In this document: piece after piece, positions 6,047 through 14,144 of the stretch
Layout of the letters: each line of letters begins with the position of its first letter
How positions within the stretch are numbered: position 1 is the stretch's first letter
From: Candidatus Dadabacteria bacterium
GTDB lineage: Bacteria; Desulfobacterota_D; UBA1144; Nemesobacterales; CSP1-2
Assembly: GCA_022615255.1 (NCBI GenBank)
Contig: JAKEHC010000094.1
Span: 1 to 22,334 of the forward strand
Length of the DNA stretch: 22,334 bases
Direction of reading: 5' to 3'
Translations under genes and position numbers: made by a program
The notes under the pieces: generated by a model
Database searches by the model: none
Seen by the model: only the letters and a program-made list of their open reading frames with translations
What the model was told of the DNA's origin: nothing

Positions 6047-7600
6047 ATGATATGGTTTATAACAAACGCTGTTCTTGCTTTTGCACTAGGTGTTTTAGCA
6101 TATTACGTTTTTCGTGTTATAAGGGATAAGAAAAATCTTGAGTTAGGCAAAACCGAGGCTCAAATCCTTATCGAGTCAGCCAAAAAGGACGCTCAAAAGA
6201 TCAAGGCAGGGGGAGAGCTTCAGGCAAGAGAGATTATTGAGAAAAGTAAATCAGAGGTCGAGCGTGATACACGTGAGAGACAAAAGGAGTTTTCCAAGGT
6301 AGAGAAAAGGCTCCAAGCACGTGAAGAAAACCTGGATAAAAAATATGAATCCGTTGAAAGAAGAGAGATGGAGATCACAAGAAAAGAAAGGGAGATTACT
6401 GCAAAGGATAAGGTCGTCATAGAAAAAGAGAAGGAACTCGACTCGATTATTACAGAGGCAAAGAAAAGGATTGAAGAGGTTGCCGGGATGACTCAAGAAG
6501 CTGCGAAGAAGGAACTCATTAATATTATCGAGAATGAGGCTAAGCACGATGCTGCCAAGAAACTTAAACAAATAGAAGACGAGCTTCATGAGAAGGCAGA
6601 GAGCAAAGCAAAAGACATTATTGCTTTGGCAATTCAAAAGTATGCAGGGCAGTACACAAGCGAGAAAACGATTTCTGTGGTTAATCTGCCTAATGATGAG
6701 ATGAAAGGAAGAATAATCGGACGTGAGGGGAGAAACATACGTTCGATAGAGTCTAGAACTGGGGTGGACATAATAATTGACGATACCCCAGAAACTGTAG
6801 TTGTCTCTTCTTTAAATCCCATAAGGAGAGAGGTGGCGAGAATCGCCTTAGAAAGACTCATTGCAGACGGCCGGATTCATCCAACAAGAATCGAAGAGGT
6901 TGTAGCTGAAGTAGAAAATGAAATTGAAAAGGAGATTCAGAAATCGGGAGAAGAAGCTGTCTTTGACATCGGTGCTCACAACATGCATCCTGAGCTTGTA
7001 AAGCTTGTGGGAAAGCTAAAATACAGAACGAGCTTTTCTCAGAATATACTGAACCACTCGCTTGAAGTAGCTTTTATCTGTGGTGTAATAGCAGGTGAGC
7101 TAGGTTTTAATGTAAAGACTGCCAGAAGAGTCGGTCTTCTTCATGATATTGGTAAAGCACTCGACCATGAAGTAGAAGGATCTCACGTCGAGATAGGCGA
7201 AGAGGTTGTCAGGAAATACGGTGAGCCGCCTGAGGTAGTAGAAGCAGTCGCTAAGTATCATGACCCACAGCCTCAATCCATCTGGGCGATTCTTGTTCAG
7301 GCTTCTGATGCTATTTCAGCCGCAAGGCCTGGCGCAAGGAGGGAGATGTATGAGACCTACGTTAAAAGAATCGAGGAAATTGAGAGGATTGCGAGCTCTT
7401 TTCGCGGTGTTGAGAAGTGCTATGCCATCCAGGCTGGAAGAGAGGTCAGGGTGATTGTAGAAAGTGGCAAAGTGAATGACGAAGAAGCAGTTCTGCTCTC
7501 AAATGAGATTGCGAAGAAGATTCAACGAGAGGTTGCCTTTCCAGGTCAGGTGAAGATTACTGTAATAAGGGAAGTCAGGGCTACTGCCTATGCAACATAG
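6047..7600 (+). CDS. rny: Ribonuclease Y
   Basis: A membrane-anchored endoribonuclease that starts decay of many mRNAs. Order of parts: one N-terminal membrane span (about residues 3-23), a long charged coiled coil (about 28-200), a KH RNA-binding domain starting with GRIIGREGRNIR near 221, and an HD metal-dependent nuclease domain with H337 (NHSLEVAF) and the HD pair at 366-367 (LLHDIGK). Length 517 aa is typical. GTG at 6038 overlaps the stop of the upstream gene but lies only 2 bases after the GGAGG at 6031-6035; ATG 6047 lies 11 bases after it and gives the normal hydrophobic start MIWFITNAV. It is the last gene of the zapA operon. Confidence 0.96.
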   Translation: MIWFITNAVLAFALGVLAYYVFRVIRDKKNLELGKTEAQILIESAKKDAQKIKAGGELQAREIIEKSKSEVERDTRERQKEFSKVEKRLQAREENLDKKYESVERREMEITRKEREITAKDKVVIEKEKELDSIITEAKKRIEEVAGMTQEAAKKELINIIENEAKHDAAKKLKQIEDELHEKAESKAKDIIALAIQKYAGQYTSEKTISVVNLPNDEMKGRIIGREGRNIRSIESRTGVDIIIDDTPETVVVSSLNPIRREVARIALERLIADGRIHPTRIEEVVAEVENEIEKEIQKSGEEAVFDIGAHNMHPELVKLVGKLKYRTSFSQNILNHSLEVAFICGVIAGELGFNVKTARRVGLLHDIGKALDHEVEGSHVEIGEEVVRKYGEPPEVVEAVAKYHDPQPQSIWAILVQASDAISAARPGARREMYETYVKRIEEIERIASSFRGVEKCYAIQAGREVRVIVESGKVNDEEAVLLSNEIAKKIQREVAFPGQVKITVIREVRATAYAT

Positions 7601-7703
7601 ATAATAACTAAAATGCCCTATTTCCCTGATCGAATTTAATATGACGTAGAATGATATCTAATTCCCTAATTTCCAATCTTTTCTTGTGGAAGTTCTTTGT
7701 ATT

Positions 7704-10700
7704 TCATGATAATTCTTGGAGTAGTGCCTTTGACTCTTTCAAATCTTTTGTGTCAAATCCCTCGGTGAACCAGTTGTAAATTTCAGCTAGAATCTTTTGG
7801 GCTTCATCCTTCTTACCTTTGCTTTTCAAAAGTCGACTTAAGCTAGTAGTTGCTCTAAGCTCCAAGGACTTTGCGCTCTGGTGACCGGCGATGTCGATGG
7901 CCTTACGAAAACTTGATTCAGCCTCAGCTTTATTATCGGGAGAGAGAGCAAGCAATTGTTCTCCCTTGAGCCGATAAAGTTCCGCCTGATAGAAACGTTC
8001 TCCATTTTTATGTGATTTATCTATGGCTTCAGCAAGAACGGTGATTCCCTCTTCCTCCTTTCCTATTTTATTATAAGCATCAGCCAGTAAGGCAAGGAAA
8101 TAGGTTAGTCCCACCTCCGATCCTCTAGCTCGTCGGGAAGCTATGCCGTCCATCATATCCTCAATTACGTCTCTTTCCCTTCCCTGGTCGATTAGCGCCC
8201 ATCCACGCATGATATTTCCCAACGCTAACCACTGGGGGAACCCCTGCTCAATAGAGCTCTCGATTAGCTTATCTGCCTGCTCTTTAGTCAAGTTGCTTTC
8301 ACGGCGAAACTGGTGGATGCAGGAGGAAAAAACATGAGCAATAGCAAGACTGTAGGGATGAGACTGTTCTTTAGCAAGGGTCATTGCTTCGAGGCTCTTT
8401 TTTATAGCCTGGTCTGGATAGCCCATTAACCACATCGTCCAGGCAGCATATCCACAGCAGGCCATCCCGGGATCCTGTACATAGACGAAGGCATGTGACC
8501 GATGCTCTTGGGGACTGTAGAGGGTAAAACCTTGCTTAACATGATCTAGAGCCATGGAGAGATCTCCAAGCCAGAATAATATTTCGCCAAGTGCAAGATG
8601 GGCCTCCAGAAGATAAGATGAGTTTTGAAAACTCTTAGCTAAAGTGAGAAGCTCATCCGCAAGTTCGCGTGCTGTTTGTAATTCCCCCTTAACTCTATAG
8701 AACTGGGCCAGTCCCCGTAAAACAGGAACGTGCTTAGTAGTCTCTCCGGCTTGATTGCATAACTCCCTGGCTCGAGTGAAGACCCTTCCTACTTCTTGGG
8801 CGGCATATCCCTTGGTGACTGTCAGAGGCACACTAAGTGTGATTTGAAGAGTGAGTTCTTGCTGAGACCGTTCACTAGTTTCAGGAAGAGTATTTAGCGT
8901 CTCCAGACCCTTGGTTAAGTGACTGATCGCTTCAACATTTGCGGAGCGTTCTATTGCCCTTTGTCCTGCGTTATGCCAAAGTGGAATTGCTTTTTCCATA
9001 AGACCACCCTCTGTATAATGATGAGCGAGTAGTTCTGGTTGAGTCTCTATTGTTTCTGGAAACCTATACTCTAGGACTTCGGCAATTTTCTGATGGTACT
9101 CACGCCTTTTGCTTTTTAGCAAGGATTGATAGGCTGCCTCCTGAATAAGAGTATGTTTGAAGAAGTACCTGGCATTAGGTGGAATTCCCCTCTGGTAGAG
9201 AAGTTCAGCTTCCACTAGCTTTGCCAACTCTCTCTGCAAGGTAGCCTCATCCATAGGCAACACAGTATGAAGTAACTCGTATGTAAACTCTCTTCCAAGA
9301 GTAGCTGCAAATTGCGCCACCTCTTTAATTGTAATTAATCTATCTAGCCGAGCCATGAGTGAATCTTGCAGTGTAGTAGGTATTGTCAAAGCAGGAAGAG
9401 ACCCAGAAAGCTTATATTGCCCGTCCTCTTCCCTCATCAAGCCAGACTCTAACACCATCTTTGTCAACTCTTCAACAAAAAGAGGTATCCCATCTGTCTT
9501 GGCTACCACCTGCTCAGCCAGCTCATTTGGAAGAGCTTTACCCCCCGAAATCTTATCAACCATAACCTGTATCTGTTTTCTAGATAAGCGACTGAGAGTA
9601 ATCTGTGTCATATGTGATCGCATTGGCCATGGTGGAATAAAGTCCGGGCGAAAGGTAAGTAAACAAAACACTCGGACAGTTGGCACCTGCTCTATTAAAA
9701 GACTTAGATATTCCAAAGTAGAGGGATCTACCCATTGAAGGTCTTCAACTATTCGTAGTGCCGGTTTCTGATCTGCTTCTTTCAACAGCCATTCTAATAA
9801 TGCCTCAAAGGCCTTCTGCTTAAGCCCTTGAGGTGTAAGGTTAAGGGGCGGGTAACGATCTGGAATCGGCAGTGAAAGCAAATTTGCAAAAATCGGTACC
9901 ATTTCCTCGGGAGAGAAGCCGTACTGCTCCAGAACCATCTCAAGCTTGCCAAGCTTCTCTTCGGAGGAATCTTCTCTCCTAAACTGCAGCAGGCGCTGCA
10001 GATGATCAATCACTGGGTATAGTGAACTATTCTGATAATAGGGCGAACAGTGGCTCTCTATCCTCAAATGTGATTCCCCTGCAAGGCGTTCTTTCAACTC
10101 TTGCAGTAAACGTGATTTACCAATCCCTGCCTCTCCGCTTAATAATACTACCTGTCCCATCCCTTCCTTGACTTGCTCCCAGCGCTCCAAAAGAAGCCCC
10201 ACCTCCTGCTCTCTTCCTACAAGTGGCGTAAGCCCTTTGGTGGCAGATACATCGAATCGACTCCAAACCTCACTTTCACGGATTACCTGGTACACTTTCA
10301 TAGGACTTGAAATTCCCTTCAAAGCTTGCATACCAAGATCACGGCATTCAAATAATCCCTCAACCAGGTGGTAGGTAGCGGCGCTTATAACCACCGTATT
10401 CGGCTCAGCTAAGCTCTGAAGCCGGGCTGCGATGTTCGGCGTTTCACCCACTATAGCCATGAGGTCGCGTTTTTTCCTTCCTCCCATTTCTCCCGCTACT
10501 ACCAGGCCAGTGTGAATCCCCAGGCGCACAGCCAGTCTGACATCAATGTCTACCGGAAGGCGAGTATTAAGCTTCTCCATTTCCTCTATAATCTCCAGCC
10601 CCGTTCGCACTGCTCTCTGGGCGTCATCTTCGTGAGCCAGCGGATAACCAAAGTAGACCAGTAGACCGTCGCCTAGGTATTGCGCAATATGTCCTTCAAA

Positions 10701-10814
10701 GCGGCCAATGACTTCTGAACAAACCTCTTGATAGGCGCGCATCACCTCGCGAAGCTCTTCGGGATCGAGTTGTTCTGAGAGAGAGGTAGAGCCTACCAAA
10801 TCACAAAACATCAC
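7704..10814 (-). CDS. Class III cyclase / AAA ATPase / TPR protein (3' part of split gene)
   Basis: A large multidomain signalling protein. The start of the cyclase domain is FCDLVGSTSLSEQLDPEEL with the first metal Asp at residue 5; the second is D49 in QYLGDGLLVYFG; the transition-state pair lies in GETPNIAARLQ (N127, R131). An AAA/STAND-like ATPase follows LVGREQEV, with Walker A GEAGIGKS at 227-234 and Walker B LRIVEDLQWVD at about 353-363. The rest, about 600-1036, is TPR-like helical repeats (GEILFWLGDL, RLKGEQLLALSPDNKAEAE). The family is thought to make cAMP or sense ligands through the repeats, but no specific role is known here. It begins with GTG (or ATG at 10811) two codons after a TAA that ends the upstream zinc-ribbon frame. 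Both frames are in phase, and relatives carry a Gln codon at the stop, so this is one gene split by a nonsense change. Expression would need reinitiation or readthrough. Confidence 0.85.
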   Translation of the reverse strand: MMFCDLVGSTSLSEQLDPEELREVMRAYQEVCSEVIGRFEGHIAQYLGDGLLVYFGYPLAHEDDAQRAVRTGLEIIEEMEKLNTRLPVDIDVRLAVRLGIHTGLVVAGEMGGRKKRDLMAIVGETPNIAARLQSLAEPNTVVISAATYHLVEGLFECRDLGMQALKGISSPMKVYQVIRESEVWSRFDVSATKGLTPLVGREQEVGLLLERWEQVKEGMGQVVLLSGEAGIGKSRLLQELKERLAGESHLRIESHCSPYYQNSSLYPVIDHLQRLLQFRREDSSEEKLGKLEMVLEQYGFSPEEMVPIFANLLSLPIPDRYPPLNLTPQGLKQKAFEALLEWLLKEADQKPALRIVEDLQWVDPSTLEYLSLLIEQVPTVRVFCLLTFRPDFIPPWPMRSHMTQITLSRLSRKQIQVMVDKISGGKALPNELAEQVVAKTDGIPLFVEELTKMVLESGLMREEDGQYKLSGSLPALTIPTTLQDSLMARLDRLITIKEVAQFAATLGREFTYELLHTVLPMDEATLQRELAKLVEAELLYQRGIPPNARYFFKHTLIQEAAYQSLLKSKRREYHQKIAEVLEYRFPETIETQPELLAHHYTEGGLMEKAIPLWHNAGQRAIERSANVEAISHLTKGLETLNTLPETSERSQQELTLQITLSVPLTVTKGYAAQEVGRVFTRARELCNQAGETTKHVPVLRGLAQFYRVKGELQTARELADELLTLAKSFQNSSYLLEAHLALGEILFWLGDLSMALDHVKQGFTLYSPQEHRSHAFVYVQDPGMACCGYAAWTMWLMGYPDQAIKKSLEAMTLAKEQSHPYSLAIAHVFSSCIHQFRRESNLTKEQADKLIESSIEQGFPQWLALGNIMRGWALIDQGRERDVIEDMMDGIASRRARGSEVGLTYFLALLADAYNKIGKEEEGITVLAEAIDKSHKNGERFYQAELYRLKGEQLLALSPDNKAEAESSFRKAIDIAGHQSAKSLELRATTSLSRLLKSKGKKDEAQKILAEIYNWFTEGFDTKDLKESKALLQELS

Positions 10815-10823
10815 CGTTAATTA
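10815..10823 (-). other. In-frame ochre codon separating zinc ribbon from cyclase
   Basis: Reading the minus strand in the shared frame gives Glu-Arg-Arg, TAA (10821-10823), Leu, Thr, then GTG-ATG and Phe-Cys-Asp. In intact members of this family the run is typically ERRQLTVMFCDL, so TAA sits where CAA (Gln) is expected, a single C-to-T change. The frame on both sides is otherwise open and conserved. Confidence 0.75.
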
Positions 10824-11093
10824 GCGGCGCTCAGCTTCTGACGCTTTACGCTCAGTAACTATTGGTGTGACCTGAGCGCCCTTGTCTTCTTGATTATACT
10901 GCTGTTTATCTATAAGAGCGGATTTGGAAGCTGGAGCCTTATCTATGAGAGAAGTGGCACATTCTCCACAAAACTTGAACCCTGCTGGATTCTTAAAACC
11001 GCAGTTCGGGCAAATCTTATTAAGTGCAGCACCACACTCACCACAGAACCTAATCTCTGACGGGTTTTCAAAGCCACAGCTAGGACACCGCAT
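10821..11093 (-). CDS. Double zinc ribbon protein (5' part of split cyclase gene)
   Basis: A 90-aa product with two tandem zinc ribbons: CxxC pairs at C3/C6 with C17/C20, and C28/C31 with C42/C45. The two units are near copies (CPSCGFENPSEIRFCGECG and CPNCGFKNPAGFKFCGECA). A polar linker follows and ends SEAERR before TAA. Such ribbons are the normal N-terminus of cyclase-AAA-TPR proteins, and the next gene continues in the same frame, so this is best read as the severed head of that protein rather than a separate gene. GGGGGTTGGG just upstream of the ATG can serve as ribosome binding site. If translated alone it would be a small zinc protein. Confidence 0.75.
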   Translation of the reverse strand: MRCPSCGFENPSEIRFCGECGAALNKICPNCGFKNPAGFKFCGECATSLIDKAPASKSALIDKQQYNQEDKGAQVTPIVTERKASEAERR

Positions 11094-11337
11094 TCACCCA
11101 ACCCCCAAGGCTTGATTTAAACATATTCTATCATATATATGCTATTCACACTTACTCCCTACTTCTTCAAGGTTTCACTTTCGTATTTGTTTTAACTTTT
11201 AGCTTCGGCAATTGAATAGAGCTATTGTTTCGGTCTAATCTTCTCCAAAGTCCCCAAAGTCATCATTCTCTCCTTGTATATTACTAAAGACGTGAGGACC
11301 AGTGTTAGACATATGGTTACTTATTTGGTGAAGAAGT
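11094..11337. other. Intergenic gap without a supported gene
   Basis: The 244 bases between the SDR gene and the zinc-ribbon gene (both minus strand) are AT-rich, with an AT-only tract near 11124-11140 on the side of the zinc-ribbon start where its promoter should lie; no clear -35/-10 pair was found. Two tiny minus-strand frames occur (25 and 14 codons), one after an AAGGAGAG motif, but neither has support beyond that. No terminator hairpin was seen. Confidence 0.4.
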
Positions 11338-12081
11338 TCAGATTAGGTGAAATAGCCCGCCATCAACAACGAAATTACTTCCTGTTACCCAGTTCTCAGT
11401 AGCGAGGTAAAGTGCCATCCGTGCAATTTCTTCAGGTTGTCCCATTCTTTTCATAAGATGACGACCACTCGCGAATTCGAGTACCTGTTGATGTTTTTCT
11501 TCACCATACATCTTTTTAAAGATGGCAGTGTCTATTCCACCGGGACTTATTGTATTCACTCTCACATCAGGGGCGAGTTCTTTAGCCCATAACTGAGTTA
11601 GCATTATCACTGCAGCTTTGGAAGCAGAATAAACGCTATAGATAGGCATCCCCCTAAAACCAAAGACTGAACCGATGTTGATAATATTCCCATGAGTCTT
11701 CTTGAGCTCTGGAATTGCAGCCTGGGTTAGGGCAAAGAGTCCTCTAACATTGGTATTAAAAATGATGTCGAATTCTTCAATTGTTGTTTGGGATATTGGT
11801 TTGTAGATATTGGTACCTGCGTTGTTTACAAGAATATCTAATTTCCCGTACTCTCCGAGAACTTCACCGAGAGTAGTCTCACAAAGCTCTACATTGGTGA
11901 TGTCGGCATTGATTGCCAGAATTTTACCCCCGAGCTTTTCTTTAGCCGTTTGAAGGTTGCTTAGTCCTGTGATTGCTACCTTAGCACCTGCCTCTACAAA
12001 AGATTTTGAAATACCAAAACCAATTCCTTCTGTCCCCCCGGTAATAAGGGCAACCTTGTTTTCTATTTCCTCGTAACTCAT
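11338..12081 (-). CDS. SDR family NAD(P)-dependent oxidoreductase
   Basis: A classical short-chain dehydrogenase/reductase, 247 aa. The dinucleotide-binding motif TGGTEGIG lies at 14-21, D60 and NNAG at 86-89 follow, and the catalytic set is S138 (INIGSVFG), Y151 and K155 (YSASK). SPGGIDT after 178 and the ending NFVVDGG are typical of FabG-like members. The substrate cannot be deduced: automatic pipelines name such proteins 3-oxoacyl-ACP reductase or glucose 1-dehydrogenase, and neither is supported by context. A strong purine-rich site (AGAAGGGGGGTGA) sits just before ATG 12081. The 5' flank abuts a decayed transposase, and the gene lies in the accessory-looking stretch next to an MFS transporter, possibly acting on the same compound. 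Confidence 0.9.
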   Translation of the reverse strand: MSYEEIENKVALITGGTEGIGFGISKSFVEAGAKVAITGLSNLQTAKEKLGGKILAINADITNVELCETTLGEVLGEYGKLDILVNNAGTNIYKPISQTTIEEFDIIFNTNVRGLFALTQAAIPELKKTHGNIINIGSVFGFRGMPIYSVYSASKAAVIMLTQLWAKELAPDVRVNTISPGGIDTAIFKKMYGEEKHQQVLEFASGRHLMKRMGQPEEIARMALYLATENWVTGSNFVVDGGLFHLI

Positions 12082-12106
12082 AATTCACCCCCCTTCTTTA
12101 ATTTCA

Positions 12107-12521
12107 AACAGAAATTAAAAAGACTTTATAAGCGGTAGTAGCATGGGCTATCCCTTTAGCTGTCTTAAATCCGAAGCCATTTAAAAATCAGCTTATTGTT
12201 CTCTGTACGGGATAATTATCTAGCCCAGCCATCTTCTTAAAAACATTATCAAGCCTAAGCATTGGGGTGTCACTATGTCTCTTGAGGTCAATGATTATAG
12301 TGTAAAGCGGACTCACTAACATCTCTACTACCGAAAACTTACTCTCTCTTCTCAATTGGGACAGCGCTTTAAAGCTCTTTTTTAACTCTAAGTCGTATAA
12401 GAAATTTTCTTACAAGATTCATCCCGCTGAACTTAATCAGGTTTTTTCCTGTAAACTCAACTCAAATATCTTTATGATGTAATACCTTCTGTGGAGAAGA
12501 ATAAGCAAATTCAGTTTTCAC
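12107..12521 (-). pseudogene. Decayed transposase fragment (IS1380/IS4-like N-terminal region)
   Basis: Reading the minus strand from a GTG at 12521 gives KTEFAYSSPQKVLHHKDI, a TGA (12462-12464), then VEFTGKNLIKFSGMNLVRKF and LIRLRVKK. After a one-base frameshift near the T6 run at 12378-12383 the reading continues FKALSQLRRESKFSVVEML, RLDNVFKKMAGLDNYPVQ, RTIS, TGA (12188-12190), then FLNGFGFKTAKGIAHA, ending at TGA 12104-12106. This matches the pattern of IS1380/IS4-type transposase N-termini (helical start, then a 'LDxxFkklaGL...tiSrFL' segment). Both TGA codons fit CGA (Arg) to TGA changes. The catalytic DDE domain is missing, so the element was truncated on the side facing the SDR gene. 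The exact IS family is uncertain. Confidence 0.55.
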
Positions 12522-12677
12522 TTTTTAGGTGACATCCTGATATTTTAATTTTTCCTGCTTTATATCCGTAAGTGCTCATAATTACATGGAAATGGGTTTA
12601 TACTCCGATCATTGCTATCCTCTTATCGCATTATTTGGGATCAAATAACAAGATCAAATTACAATTTAATCCTCAAG
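12522..12677. other. Intergenic remainder beside the transposase remnant
   Basis: These 156 AT-rich bases lie between the transposase remnant and the stop of the MFS gene. No open frame, tRNA or terminator hairpin with T-run is visible. One end of the old insertion element should be here, but no matching terminal repeat was found on the other side. Confidence 0.3.
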
Positions 12678-13979
12678 CTATTCTATTTCAAGTTTTTTAC
12701 CTTTAGTTTCCGGAAGTGTTAAAACAACGATCGCGGCGGCCACCGCAAACACTGAAACGGTAATAAGAGAAAGCCCATAACCATATATACCGGCAACATA
12801 TCCGACTAGAGGAGGGGCTACGGCAGAGACCCCTCTTCCGAAGTTATAGCAGAACCCTTGGGCTGTGCCCCTTGCCCGTGTGGGAAAGATCTCGGAGAAT
12901 ATTGCACCGAACCCTGAGTAAAACCCAGTGCCGAAGAAACCGATAAAAGGACCAAGTATAAGAACAGTAGTCAAATCCTTCGCATGACCAAAGAACCAGA
13001 CCAGTATTGCCATAATTACAAGATAAGCAAAAAAAACGGGCCTTCTTCCGAATCGGTCGCTTATCCAGCCAAATGTGTTACACCCGATAAAAGCTCCTAT
13101 ATTTATAGGAATAATCCAGGCAAAACCCTTTGTGCCTAATCCTACCCCTCCTTCTTCCACAGGTCTTGAAAGGAATTGTGGTATCCAGAAATAAAGACCC
13201 CAGTATGCGATCATACAGAGGCTTGTAAGAACCGTAGCTGTTATAGTATATCTAATTAAATCCCGACCGAAGATTTGGCTGAGTGTAAAGCTCTGCCCCT
13301 TCTCGCTCAGTTTTCTTTCCTTTCTCATCTCGGCTGTTTTCTTCCAGATTTCAGGCTCAACGAGGTTCCTTCTGATGTAGAAAACAAGAAACGCGGGTGT
13401 AATACCTATAAGAAAAAGTATTCGCCAGCCAAGGTTGATATCGAGATTAGGGATTATTAAAGTAGCAAGGATAGCGGCTAATATGTAGCCTATTGCCCAT
13501 CCGCTTTGAACCATACCGATGACCTTTCCCCTATGCTGTCTCGGCCAGCTCTCCGCTACAAGGACCTCTCCGGATGCCCATTCTCCTCCCATACCGAGGC
13601 CGAGAAATAAACGGCAGACTAAGAGAAAGGTTACATTAGGCGAGAAGGCGCTAATCCCTGTGAAGGCGGAATATAAGAGTACGGTATATGTTAGGGCGCG
13701 TACTCTTCCGACGTAATCTGATACTATTCCAAATAGCGCTCCGCCGAAAGCCGAGGAGAAAAGGGTTACCGAAAAAATGGCTCCTACTTGTGATGGGTTG
13801 AGATTAAATACAGTGGCGATGCTGCTTACGGCAAACGCAAATAAAAGAAGGTCCATTGCATCAAGCGTCCAACCGAGAAATGCGGCAATGAAAGCCTTCC
13901 ACTGATCTGTGTTGATTTCCTTATACCAGCTAAACAACGCCGGTTTAGATATAGAAGCATCCATCGTTTCATCGCTCAT
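12678..13979 (-). CDS. MFS transporter, organic-anion (sialate/lactate-type) symporter family
   Basis: A 12-span major facilitator superfamily proton symporter, 433 aa. The loop 2-3 signature is IVSDYVGRVRALTYT and its second-half counterpart is GWISDRFGRRPVFF; the segment LGLGMGGEWASGEVLVAESW with HRGKVIGMVQSGWAIGY is characteristic of carboxylate transporters related to sialate:H+ (NanT) and lactate (Jen1) carriers. The substrate is therefore probably a monocarboxylate or sugar acid, but this is inference. The frame is open from a TTG at 14024 with an ATG at 14000, but ATG 13979 has GAGGGGGG at 7 bases and gives a normal short cytoplasmic N-terminus, so I use it. It stands alone between a transposase remnant and the divergent miaB. 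Confidence 0.88.
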   Translation of the reverse strand: MSDETMDASISKPALFSWYKEINTDQWKAFIAAFLGWTLDAMDLLLFAFAVSSIATVFNLNPSQVGAIFSVTLFSSAFGGALFGIVSDYVGRVRALTYTVLLYSAFTGISAFSPNVTFLLVCRLFLGLGMGGEWASGEVLVAESWPRQHRGKVIGMVQSGWAIGYILAAILATLIIPNLDINLGWRILFLIGITPAFLVFYIRRNLVEPEIWKKTAEMRKERKLSEKGQSFTLSQIFGRDLIRYTITATVLTSLCMIAYWGLYFWIPQFLSRPVEEGGVGLGTKGFAWIIPINIGAFIGCNTFGWISDRFGRRPVFFAYLVIMAILVWFFGHAKDLTTVLILGPFIGFFGTGFYSGFGAIFSEIFPTRARGTAQGFCYNFGRGVSAVAPPLVGYVAGIYGYGLSLITVSVFAVAAAIVVLTLPETKGKKLEIE

Positions 13980-14105
13980 GGATATGCCCCCCTCTTTCAT
14001 CTTTGCTATAGCGGTTTCTCTCAAGCCATAGTTGGAAAGATTACTTTTTACGCTCTAGCCTACTAAATTTCGTTTGAAGTGTCAATCCATGCAGGTCGGC
14101 TAATC

Positions 14106-14134
14106 TTGACTTGAACATATTAAAGCGTTACAGT
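14106..14134 (+). promoter_or_regulatory. Possible promoter of miaB-bfn
   Basis: TTGACT (14106-14111) and TACAGT (14129-14134) are 17 bases apart. Transcription would start at about 14141, only a few bases before the miaB ATG (14145), implying a leaderless or nearly leaderless message. Confidence 0.35.
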
Positions 14135-14144
14135 TTTATTAATA

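Noticed and set aside
11235..11312. Minus-strand 25-codon frame ending NDDFGDFGED, acidic and FG-containing
   Set aside because: Very short, no Shine-Dalgarno; the repeated CAAAGTCC element explains the DFGDFG run. Not enough to call a gene.
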